From NCBI RefSeq assembly GCF_913777625.1, contig NZ_CAJYTI010000020.1:186001-250000 (forward strand): a stretch of DNA of 64,000 nt. The letters run 5' to 3'. Source of the DNA: an uncultured Sphingomonas sp. GTDB lineage: Bacteria; Pseudomonadota; Alphaproteobacteria; Sphingomonadales; Sphingomonadaceae. Shown here in pieces: positions 34,633 through 41,392 of the stretch (its first letter is position 1; every line of letters begins with the position of its first letter). Both the position numbers and the translations under genes were made by a program. The notes under the pieces are model-generated. The model was not told the DNA's origin. It did no database searches and saw only the letters and a program-made list of their open reading frames with translations.

Positions 34633-34644
34633 GGAGGCGCGCGC

Positions 34645-34911
34645 ATGAGCGACGATCTCGTCGCCGTCACCACGCAGGGGCTGTGGCTGGTGCTGCTGCT
34701 CTCGGCGCCGCCGATCATCGCGGCGTCGGTGGTGGGGCTGCTCGTCGCGATCGTGCAGGCGGCGACCCAGCTGCAGGAACAGACGCTGCAATACACGCTC
34801 AAGTTCTTCGCGATCGTGATCAGCATCTTCGTCACCGCCAGCCTGATGGCGGGCACGCTGTACAGCTATGCAGATTCGATCTTCTCCGGCCTCGCGGCGG
34901 TGGGGCGATGA
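34645..34911 (+). CDS. sctS: T3SS export gate protein SctS (FliQ family)
   Basis: 88 residues with two membrane helices (about 15-40 and 50-75), the exact FliQ/SctS layout: LLLSAPPIIAASVVGLLVAI, QAATQLQEQTLQYTLKFFAI. Four copies wrap the SctR/SctT gate. The TGA overlaps the ATG of sctT (ATGA). A GGAGG ribosome site lies 7-8 nt before the ATG. Confidence 0.94.
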   Translation: MSDDLVAVTTQGLWLVLLLSAPPIIAASVVGLLVAIVQAATQLQEQTLQYTLKFFAIVISIFVTASLMAGTLYSYADSIFSGLAAVGR

Positions 34912-35735
34912 TCGAGGCGGTGCCCCCCGGCGTCGGCGTGCCGCTGTTCGCGGCGATGCCCTGGCTCGACCAATTGCTGGTCGTCGCGGTCGCCTCGGCG
35001 CGCTTCGCCTTCGCCTTCGTGTTCGTGCCGGTGTTCTCGCGCGAGGTGATGCCGGGGACGGTGCGCAACAGCATCATCGTCACCTTCGGGCTGGTCGCGC
35101 TGCAGATGCAGCCGGATTTCCACCCGAACGCCCTCTCCGCGCTGGGCTGGCTCAAGATGCTGCTGAAGGAAGCCGCCGCCGGCGGGGCGATCGGGTTCTT
35201 CTTCGGCACCGTGCTCTGGGCGCTGGGCGCGGCGGGCGAGATCATCGACACCAAGGTGGGCGCGACGATCGGCCAGCTGGTCGATCCCTTGAGCGGCAAC
35301 ACCAGCTCGCTCACCGGCATCCTGCTCAGCCGCTTCGCCGAGGTGGTGTTCGTAACCGCCGGCGGGCTCACCCTGCTCGTCGGCACGGTGATGGGCAGCT
35401 ATCTGATCTGGCCGCTCGGCCCCGGCGGGCTGCAGCTCGATGCGCGCGCGCTGATGTTCTTCGAGGGCGAGTACGGGCGCCTGTTCGCCCTCGCCTTCCT
35501 GTTCGCGGCACCGGTGCTGACCGTGCTCTACGTGATCGACCTGGCGATGGGGTTCCTCAACCGCTTCGCCCAGTCGTTCAACGTCTTCTCGATGGCGATG
35601 CCGATCAAGGCGGCCGCCGCCACCTTCGTCGTCATTCTCACGCTCCCGCTGCTCGCCCAGGCGATCCTCGCCGATCTCGGCACGCGCGAGGAGATTGCGG
35701 GCGGCGTCCTCCAGCGAACGGCCAAGCCGCAATGA
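34908..35735 (+). CDS. sctT: T3SS export gate protein SctT (FliR family)
   Basis: 275 residues with about six to seven membrane helices and FliR/SctT motifs such as AFVFVPVFSREVMPGTVRNS, KEAAAGGAIGFFFGTVLWAL, GEIIDTKVGATIGQLVDPLS and YVIDLAMGFLNRFAQSFNVF. One copy completes the export gate. The stop overlaps the ATG of the LuxR-type gene by 4 bp, tying that regulator to the apparatus operon. Confidence 0.93.
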   Translation: MIEAVPPGVGVPLFAAMPWLDQLLVVAVASARFAFAFVFVPVFSREVMPGTVRNSIIVTFGLVALQMQPDFHPNALSALGWLKMLLKEAAAGGAIGFFFGTVLWALGAAGEIIDTKVGATIGQLVDPLSGNTSSLTGILLSRFAEVVFVTAGGLTLLVGTVMGSYLIWPLGPGGLQLDARALMFFEGEYGRLFALAFLFAAPVLTVLYVIDLAMGFLNRFAQSFNVFSMAMPIKAAAATFVVILTLPLLAQAILADLGTREEIAGGVLQRTAKPQ

Positions 35736-36112
35736 CCAGCGCCACCGCCCTCCGCGCGCCCTCGCCGCCGCCAAGCGATGCCGAGCAGCTCGCCCAACTG
35801 ATCGCCGAGCTGCGCGCGGCGGAGGAACGCCGCGGCGCCGCCACCCGCGAGATCCGCATCGGCGAGTTCACCGTGCCCGGCTGGCGGGTGCCGCTGCTCC
35901 ATTTGGCGGGGCTGCAGACGCTGACCCGCAACGAGGCGGCGGTGCTCCGCTTCCTCGGCTGGGGCCGCGCGAACGGCGATATCGGCACCTTGCTCAACAT
36001 GACCGAGAACACCGTGCGCACGCACATGAACAACGCGATCCGCAAACTGGAGCTCGACGGCGTGCGCGAACTCAACAGCCTGGCAGGACTGCTCTTCCTG
36101 CCCCTCGAATGA
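35732..36112 (+). CDS. Small LuxR/GerE-type helix-turn-helix regulator at the end of the T3SS operon
   Basis: 126 residues with an unstructured N-terminus and a C-terminal GerE HTH: LTRNEAAVLRFLGWGRANGD, then IGTLLNMTENTVRTHMNNAIRKL. There is no receiver or autoinducer domain, so activity may be controlled by partner proteins or by amount. It is coupled to sctT (ATGA). It is the only DNA-binding protein inside the cluster, which makes it the leading candidate for reading the CTAA...TCGT boxes; the first tandem pair of boxes begins about 10 bp after its stop codon. Confidence 0.8.
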   Translation: MTSATALRAPSPPPSDAEQLAQLIAELRAAEERRGAATREIRIGEFTVPGWRVPLLHLAGLQTLTRNEAAVLRFLGWGRANGDIGTLLNMTENTVRTHMNNAIRKLELDGVRELNSLAGLLFLPLE

Positions 36113-36124
36113 GCGCCCTCCTCG

Positions 36125-36133
36125 ACGATTCGT
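36125..36133 (+). promoter_or_regulatory. T3SS-island box core, copy c1 (tandem, upstream)
   Basis: ACGATTCGT followed by TGAGC, the core of the island box without the leading CTAA. It starts exactly 22 bp before the core of copy c2 (36147), two helical turns, so two dimers could bind the same face of the DNA. Confidence 0.5.
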
Positions 36134-36142
36134 TGAGCCCGG

Positions 36143-36161
36143 CTAAACGAATCGTGGAGCG
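36143..36161 (+). promoter_or_regulatory. T3SS-island box, copy c2 (before filament-like gene)
   Basis: CTAAACGAATCGTGGAGCG with the perfect palindrome ACGAATCGT at 36147-36155. It lies about 104 bp before the filament-like ATG. It shares 18 of 19 positions with copy a. Confidence 0.65.
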
Positions 36162-36264
36162 CGTGGCGGCCCGATCCGGGGCAGTTTGCCCTCGTACCGG
36201 CGGCGCGGTGTCGGCGGCCTGGCTCCCGAGGGGAGCGCGACAGCTAAATGGGAAGGAACGAGCC

Positions 36265-36900
36265 ATGAGTCTCCTGGGTGGTCTTACGCGGTCCCTGGTC
36301 AATCCGATCAGCCTGGCGTCCCTTGCAATGGGTCCGGCGGGCTGGGCATCGCTCGCGGTCCGCACGCTGGGTGCGGCGATCGGCCAGCAGGTGCTCCAGC
36401 AACTCGGCGAGAAGCTCGGCCTGCCGCAGGGCATGATCGACATCGCCAAGAGCAGCTTCAGCGCCTCCATCGGCGGGACGCCGAGCAGCATCGCCGACGC
36501 GGTCAGCACGGTCGGCTATGGCCTCCTGTCCCCCTCGGAGCAGGGCGCGATGACCCGCGAGATGAGCCAGCAGGCCGAGAACATCGCCGAGAACCTCTTC
36601 GCGGCCTCGCGCGAGGGCAGCGACCGCGCCAAGACCGAGGGTTCGCGCGAGGGCCGCGCCGGCAGCGGCAACTGGCTGCGCGCCATCGCCGAGGTGATGG
36701 CACAGTCGATGGATGCCAAGATCGACGAGATGCAGTCGCTGGCGCAGACCTACGACTCGCAGTCGAAGAACAACAAGTCGACCAAGACGATGACCGACCT
36801 GCAGGTCGCGACCCAGGAATTCAGCTACCTGATGCAGTCGACCACCAACATGATCAAGACGATCGGCGAAGGTCTGTCGACCATGGCTCGCAAGGGCTAA
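36265..36900 (+). CDS. Filament-like secreted protein with needle-like C-terminus (EspA-like candidate)
   Basis: 211 residues from ATG 36265 (GGAAGGAA upstream). There is no Sec signal. Residues about 1-70 contain two weakly hydrophobic helices (ISLASLAMGPAGWASLAVRT), the middle is polar, and residues about 130-211 form a long helical hairpin related to the sctF product: a GNW start, Asp-rich helix, polar turn (SKNNKSTKT), helix, and the TMARK end. A needle-type hairpin enlarged by an N-terminal domain is what one expects for a filament, tip or translocator extending the needle. It is monocistronic, bounded by the tandem boxes and a strong terminator, as for a highly expressed structural protein. 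Confidence 0.62.
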   Translation: MSLLGGLTRSLVNPISLASLAMGPAGWASLAVRTLGAAIGQQVLQQLGEKLGLPQGMIDIAKSSFSASIGGTPSSIADAVSTVGYGLLSPSEQGAMTREMSQQAENIAENLFAASREGSDRAKTEGSREGRAGSGNWLRAIAEVMAQSMDAKIDEMQSLAQTYDSQSKNNKSTKTMTDLQVATQEFSYLMQSTTNMIKTIGEGLSTMARKG

Positions 36901-36925
36901 GAAACGCTGCGGTTCACCGCAAAGG

Positions 36926-36963
36926 GCCGGGCGAAGCATCGACTTCGCCCGGCTCGATTTTTA
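36926..36963 (+). terminator. Rho-independent terminator after the filament-like gene
   Basis: Perfect 11-bp stem GCCGGGCGAAG (36926-36936) / CTTCGCCCGGC (36943-36953) with a 6-nt loop, followed by TCGATTTTTATT. It is the clearest intrinsic terminator in the window. Confidence 0.88.
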
Positions 36964-37011
36964 TTCCGTCGGTGTCGGGAACGACCCGCCCGACCTGTTC
37001 CGGAGGTATCG

Positions 37012-37842
37012 ATGGCGTCGCGGTTGCTCCTTTCCCTCGGCCTGGCATGCGTCGCGGTGCCCGGCATGGCGCAGGCCCAGATGATCAGCCCGATGCTGTA
37101 CGAAGGCCCACGGATCGCGTTGCAGGACCATGCCGACCGGTTCTCGCACGACGCCGCTGCTCCACTGACGCGCGCGCGGCCCGCCGCCAATCCGGCGATG
37201 CTGCACTACACGCCGTCCAAGGCGCGCCGCACGGCCAATCTCGCCCGCTTCGTCAGCAAGACCCGCGCAGCCGATCCGCGCGGTGCCGAGGACCTCCAGA
37301 AGCTGTTCGCCCAGGGCGACTTCATCGAGAAGATCCGGGCGCTCGTCGCGCCGCAGGGGCTCCAGATCGACAATATCGCCGATGCCTATGCCCTGTGGTG
37401 GATCACCGCCTGGCAGGCATCCCGCGGGAGCAACGACACCCCCAGCCGCGCCGTGCTTGCCGCCGTTCGTCGGCAGGCGGCCGGTGCCATCGCCGCCACG
37501 GGACAGATTGCCGGGGCGTCGGATGCGCAGAAGCAGGAACTGGCGGAGTCGCTGTGGGTGCAAAGCGCGCTGATCGACGGCGCGGTGGAACAGGCCAAGC
37601 AGAAGCCGGAGCGCCTCCGCGCGATCGGCGACGCGGCACGCAAGGGCGCCGAGCAGATGGGCATCGATCTCGACCGGTTCGAACTGACGGCGGAAGGCTT
37701 CGTCCCGTCCAGGGTCAGCCGGAACGATGTGCCGGCCAGCCCCTCCACGCCGGGGAACGCCGGCAGCTATGGTGTGCTGGCCCTTGCGGCAGGCGGGATG
37801 GGCGTTGGCGGTTTCCTCCTGCTGCGCCAGCGCCGCGGGTGA
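37012..37842 (+). CDS. DUF6683-like secreted protein with C-terminal anchor, paralogue 1
   Basis: 276 residues. Signal peptide MASRLLLSLGLACVAVPGMAQA. The conserved domain (about 60-215) includes YTPSKARRTANLARFVSKTRA, DLQKLFAQGDFIEKIRALV, NIADAYALWWITAW and QKQELAESLWVQSALIDGAV, a pattern I associate with DUF6683. A C-terminal hydrophobic segment (about 252-271) followed by RQRRG could anchor it, so it probably sits in the periplasm on the inner membrane. Function unknown. Its paralogue follows after 20 bp, both between T3SS-island genes. Confidence 0.68.
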   Translation: MASRLLLSLGLACVAVPGMAQAQMISPMLYEGPRIALQDHADRFSHDAAAPLTRARPAANPAMLHYTPSKARRTANLARFVSKTRAADPRGAEDLQKLFAQGDFIEKIRALVAPQGLQIDNIADAYALWWITAWQASRGSNDTPSRAVLAAVRRQAAGAIAATGQIAGASDAQKQELAESLWVQSALIDGAVEQAKQKPERLRAIGDAARKGAEQMGIDLDRFELTAEGFVPSRVSRNDVPASPSTPGNAGSYGVLALAAGGMGVGGFLLLRQRRG

Positions 37843-37862
37843 CGGCGAAGGGATCGCTTCGC

Positions 37863-38624
37863 GTGAAAAACTTCGGCGCAGCGCTCGTCCTGGTCGCGGC
37901 GATCCCCTGGGCGAAGACTGCCCAGGCACAGATCGACCCCCAGGGCTGGGTGATGATCACCTCCACCGTCACCCACTCCGATCCGCTGAGCATGATGCTC
38001 GACGACCGCATGGCACAGGACGCAGCGCGGGCGCGTTCGGCGGGCAAACCGCGCGCTGCGGAGCCCCCTTCCCCGCGCGGCACGCCCGCGGATGCCGCCG
38101 CACTGCGCTACCTTCCCTCCAAGGCGCGCCGCAGCGCCAACCTCGCCGCCTTCGTCCAGAAAACCCGGGCCGCGGATCCTGTGGGCGCCGCCGATCTGCA
38201 GAAGCTGTTCGCCCAGGGCGACTTCATCGAGCGGATCGGCACACTTGTCGCGCCGCATGGGCTGCACATCGACAATGTCGCCGACGCCTATGCCCTGTGG
38301 TGGCTCACCGCCTGGGAAGCGGCCCATGGCAACAACGACACGCCCGATCCGGCCACGCTCACCGCCGTTCGCCGGCAGGCGGCCAGCGCCGTCGCGGCCA
38401 TCGGCGACATCGCCGGCGCGTCCGACGCGAAGAAACAGGAACTTGCCGAGGCGCTGTGGGTGCAGAGCGCGCTGATCGACGCATCCGTCGAACAGGCCAA
38501 GCACGACCCGGCCCAATTGCGGGCAGTGGGCGATGCCGTCCGCAAGGGCGCACGCGGCATGGGGCTCGATCTCGACCGGCTCGACCTCACGCCCACGGGG
38601 TTCGTCCTGGCCCCGGCCGGCTAG
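37863..38624 (+). CDS. DUF6683-like secreted protein, paralogue 2
   Basis: 253 residues from GTG 37863 (AAGGGA about 9 nt upstream); GTG 37839, overlapping the previous stop, would add 8 residues. Signal peptide VKNFGAALVLVAAIPWAKTAQA, then the same domain as the preceding gene (YLPSKARRSANLAAFVQKTR, LQKLFAQGDFIERIGTLVAP, NVADAYALWWLTAWEA, KKQELAEALWVQSALIDASV). It lacks the C-terminal membrane segment of paralogue 1 and should be soluble in the periplasm. The pair arose by tandem duplication. Role unknown. Confidence 0.68.
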   Translation: MKNFGAALVLVAAIPWAKTAQAQIDPQGWVMITSTVTHSDPLSMMLDDRMAQDAARARSAGKPRAAEPPSPRGTPADAAALRYLPSKARRSANLAAFVQKTRAADPVGAADLQKLFAQGDFIERIGTLVAPHGLHIDNVADAYALWWLTAWEAAHGNNDTPDPATLTAVRRQAASAVAAIGDIAGASDAKKQELAEALWVQSALIDASVEQAKHDPAQLRAVGDAVRKGARGMGLDLDRLDLTPTGFVLAPAG

Positions 38625-38637
38625 AGCCGCCCGCTGC

Positions 38638-38656
38638 CTAATCGATCCGTTGAGAG
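38638..38656 (+). promoter_or_regulatory. T3SS-island box, copy d (before LysM hydrolase)
   Basis: CTAATCGATCCGTTGAGAG, the most diverged copy (core TCGATCCGT). CTACAC at 38676-38681 starts 25 nt after the core, matching the CTATCC spacing of copy b. It ends 54 bp before ATG 38711. Confidence 0.52.
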
Positions 38657-38710
38657 ACGCTTCCGGCAGCGGCCGCTACACCGAACGGCGAAGTCCAAGG
38701 AGTATGACCG

Positions 38711-40441
38711 ATGACCCAGCTGGCAAGCCTCCTCTCGTCCGGTTCGCGAAACGGCATCCCCTACGATCCGCTTGCAGGCGCGGGCCTGGCGATGGACGGC
38801 GCGACCGGCGGTTCGGCGCTGAACCGGCTGCTCTCCTCGCCCGATGGCCTGGCCCATCTCGGGCAGGGCGCGAACGTTCACGAAGTCCGCAAGGGAGAGA
38901 CGCTGAGCGAGATCGCGGCGGCGAACGGCACCAGCTGGCAGCGCCTCGCCGAGATCAACGGCATCACCAATCCGGCGCTGCTCCAGATCGGCCAGCAGAT
39001 CCGCCTGCCGAGCCCCGCCCCTGCAACCTACACGGTCAAGCCCGGCGACACGCTGCGCGGCATCGCCGCCGCGCACGGCACGACCGTCGCCGGTCTCGCC
39101 GCGCGCAACGGCATTTCCCATCCCGATCGCATCCACCCCGGCCAGCGCCTGACGCTGGGCGCGGCGAGCAGCGCTGCCGGGTCGCAGCAGGCGCGGATCC
39201 GGGGCAGCGCACCGGCATCGCCCGTCGCCAGCCCGGCCGAAGGCATCCCGAAGCCGGGGGCGGCGTCGGTCAAGGCCGCCGACCTGGCGCAGCGTCGCGC
39301 CGCCGGTCATGTGTCGATCGGCCGCTGCTATGCCTGGGTGAAGACGGCGCTGCAGCAGTCCGGCGCGGTGCGCGACTATCTGCCCGGCGTGGCCGCCAAG
39401 GGCGCCGGTGCCGCGCTGGAACAACGCGGCTTCGTCAACCTGCTCCGCGAGCCGGGCGCCACCATCCGCTCGCCCTATGACGCCCCCAAGGGTGCGGTGC
39501 TGGTCTATGGTGCCGCGCCCGGCGCCACCGACCGCAACGCCAAATACGGCCATATCGAGATCCGCACCGACACCGGGTTCGCGAGCGACTATGCCTCCGC
39601 CTATGCCCGTACCGGCAGCGCGGCCAATGGTCTGAGCGGCCGGGGCCGCACGCTGATCGGCGTGTATGTGAAGCCCGACGTTCCGACAGAGGCGGCCGCT
39701 CCCGCTTCCCCACAGGCCTCGGGCGCGCATGCCCCGCAGGGCGCCTATGCCCCCGAGAACCTGTCGCTGGGCGCCAATGCGCAGTATCGCGGCGCGATCC
39801 TCGAGGCGTCGAACCGCACCGGCATGGCCCCGCAGACGGTCGCCGCGATCATCGATGCCGAGGCGGCGAAATCGCGGGGCGTGTGGCAGGCCAACTCCAG
39901 GGCCGGCACCTCTTCGGCGACGGGCCTTACCCAGTTTCTGACCGGCTCCTGGATCGGCGAGGCCACCCGCCCCGGCAGCGTGCTCAACCAGGAAGCCAAG
40001 GCGCTCGGTCTGGTCGGCGCCGACAATCGCGTGGTCGATCGGGCGGGATTGCTCGCGGCGCGCAATGATCCGCGCCTGTCGATCCTCGCCGGTGCCGACT
40101 ATGCCCGGCACAATGTCGCGGCGCTGCGCGACAGCGGCCATGTGCCCGCCGACGCCTCACCGGCCGCCATCGCCAAATATGCCTATATCGCGCATCACGA
40201 AGGTCTGGGCGGCGCCCGCGGCCTGATCGACGGCGAGATGGGGTATCTGCGCGACGGCACCTTCGAGGCGAATGTGCCGAGCAAGCAGCGCGGCGCCTAT
40301 CTCGACGCCGCCGGCGGCAACGAGGGCGCGGCCTATCGGGGCTGGATCTCCGACTATATCGACCGCAACATCGACGTGACCCGGTTCATGGGCAACGCCC
40401 AGGGCATCGACGTGCCGGCGGTCCGTTCGCTTTACCGCTGA
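38711..40441 (+). CDS. Multi-domain peptidoglycan hydrolase-like protein (2 LysM, Cys-amidase-like, transglycosylase-like), no Sec signal
   Basis: 576 residues beginning MTQLASLLSSGSRNGIPYDP, without signal peptide. Two LysM domains (about 55-98: VRKGETLSEIAAANGTSWQR; about 104-148: VKPGDTLRGIAAAHGTTVAG) bind glycan chains. A middle domain has SIGRCYAWVKTAL with C206 and KYGHIEIRTDTGFASDYASA (His), like CHAP/NlpC-type amidases. The C-terminal part (about 355-500: AILEASNRTGMAPQTVAAII, ATGLTQFLTGSW) resembles phage or T3SS transglycosylase helpers. It probably cleaves cell wall. With an N-terminus like secreted type III proteins and the island box, export by the T3SS is a good inference. Confidence 0.68.
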   Translation: MTQLASLLSSGSRNGIPYDPLAGAGLAMDGATGGSALNRLLSSPDGLAHLGQGANVHEVRKGETLSEIAAANGTSWQRLAEINGITNPALLQIGQQIRLPSPAPATYTVKPGDTLRGIAAAHGTTVAGLAARNGISHPDRIHPGQRLTLGAASSAAGSQQARIRGSAPASPVASPAEGIPKPGAASVKAADLAQRRAAGHVSIGRCYAWVKTALQQSGAVRDYLPGVAAKGAGAALEQRGFVNLLREPGATIRSPYDAPKGAVLVYGAAPGATDRNAKYGHIEIRTDTGFASDYASAYARTGSAANGLSGRGRTLIGVYVKPDVPTEAAAPASPQASGAHAPQGAYAPENLSLGANAQYRGAILEASNRTGMAPQTVAAIIDAEAAKSRGVWQANSRAGTSSATGLTQFLTGSWIGEATRPGSVLNQEAKALGLVGADNRVVDRAGLLAARNDPRLSILAGADYARHNVAALRDSGHVPADASPAAIAKYAYIAHHEGLGGARGLIDGEMGYLRDGTFEANVPSKQRGAYLDAAGGNEGAAYRGWISDYIDRNIDVTRFMGNAQGIDVPAVRSLYR

Positions 40442-40465
40442 GGCGCTGCGGGGTAGAGGATCGGC

Positions 40466-41377
40466 ATGCGTTTCTCCAGACACGCCAGCGTTCTGGCCCT
40501 CGCACTTGCCGCGTGCGGCGGGACCGCACCGGAAGCCCCCGCAAATGCTTCCCGCCAGGCGGCCGCCACCGCGCCCGCCGCTGTCGAGGCCGAGGCCTAT
40601 GCCGACTGCCAGTCGCGCGCGAACGGCGATGCATCGGCGCTGACCGCCTGCGCCGATGCCGCCATCGAAGCCGCCGGGACCGGGATCGACAGCCCCGACG
40701 CCGCTGCCGCCTTCCGCGCCGCGCTCCAGCAATTGGGCGACGCGGCTGCCGAGGGCGGCGGCGCGGCGGCGCGGGTGACCTTCGCCCGCGCCGCGGTCCA
40801 CGTGGCGCAGGAACGCGCCGCCCTCCTGTCCGGCGCAGCGTCGGCGGCCGCCCCGTCGGCGGTGCCGGCCGCCGCGAGCGAGGCCTGGGCCACCAGCCGT
40901 ACCCTCAGCTGTCGCGCGCATCCGGTATCGCATTGTGCCGCCCGCTATGACGCGCTGCTGGCGCAGCTGATGCCCCCACCCGCGAAGGACCCGGCCATGG
41001 CCCGTGCCGCTCCGGCAGAAGGCCTTCCGCTTCCCACCTGCGACGCGCTCAAGGCCGGCGGCAAGATCGGCGGCGCCCTCGCCGATGCCTTCTACGCCCG
41101 CTATCCCAAGGCGCTGGCGGGGGAGGCCAGCGTCGAACAGGTGGCGCTCGATCCTGCCGCGCTCGACAATGTCGTGCGCTATCTCGTCTGCGTGGCGGGC
41201 GCGACCGACTATGACCCCGCGGTCGCGGAAAACGGCCTCGCCCTGTTCGCCAGCAAGCGCCACGGCGCCGCGGCCCGCCATGCCCTGTCCACGCTCGCAC
41301 GCAGCACCGATCCGGCGGCGGGCGCGGCGCGGCGCTTCGATGCGCAGATCACCGGCTATCTGCACGGCCCAGGCTGA
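40466..41377 (+). CDS. Hypothetical lipoprotein downstream of the LysM hydrolase
   Basis: 303 residues starting MRFSRHASVLALALAACGGT; the lipobox LALAAC predicts acylation at residue 17. The mature part is Ala-rich and contains several Cys (DCQSRANG, LTACADAA, LSCRAHPVSHCAARYD, LPTCDALK, YLVCVAG), which suggests disulfides and a periplasmic location. I do not recognise the family. It begins 24 bp after the hydrolase gene and is likely co-transcribed. Protection of the cell wall from the hydrolase is one possible role, unsupported by motifs. Confidence 0.6.
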   Translation: MRFSRHASVLALALAACGGTAPEAPANASRQAAATAPAAVEAEAYADCQSRANGDASALTACADAAIEAAGTGIDSPDAAAAFRAALQQLGDAAAEGGGAAARVTFARAAVHVAQERAALLSGAASAAAPSAVPAAASEAWATSRTLSCRAHPVSHCAARYDALLAQLMPPPAKDPAMARAAPAEGLPLPTCDALKAGGKIGGALADAFYARYPKALAGEASVEQVALDPAALDNVVRYLVCVAGATDYDPAVAENGLALFASKRHGAAARHALSTLARSTDPAAGAARRFDAQITGYLHGPG

Positions 41378-41392
41378 CCGCCCGGCTCCGGC

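Noticed and set aside
20324..36112. Flagellar export cluster instead of an injectisome
   Set aside because: A secretin, SctJ lipoprotein with C-terminal helix, SctD and needle/rod genes are present and no flagellin, hook, FliF or motor genes occur. Only the FliO-like gene is flagellum-like.
36113..36264. Small protein-coding frame between the HTH gene and the filament-like gene
   Set aside because: The in-frame extension contains the tandem boxes and lacks a ribosome site; the start at 36265 has GGAAGGAA.
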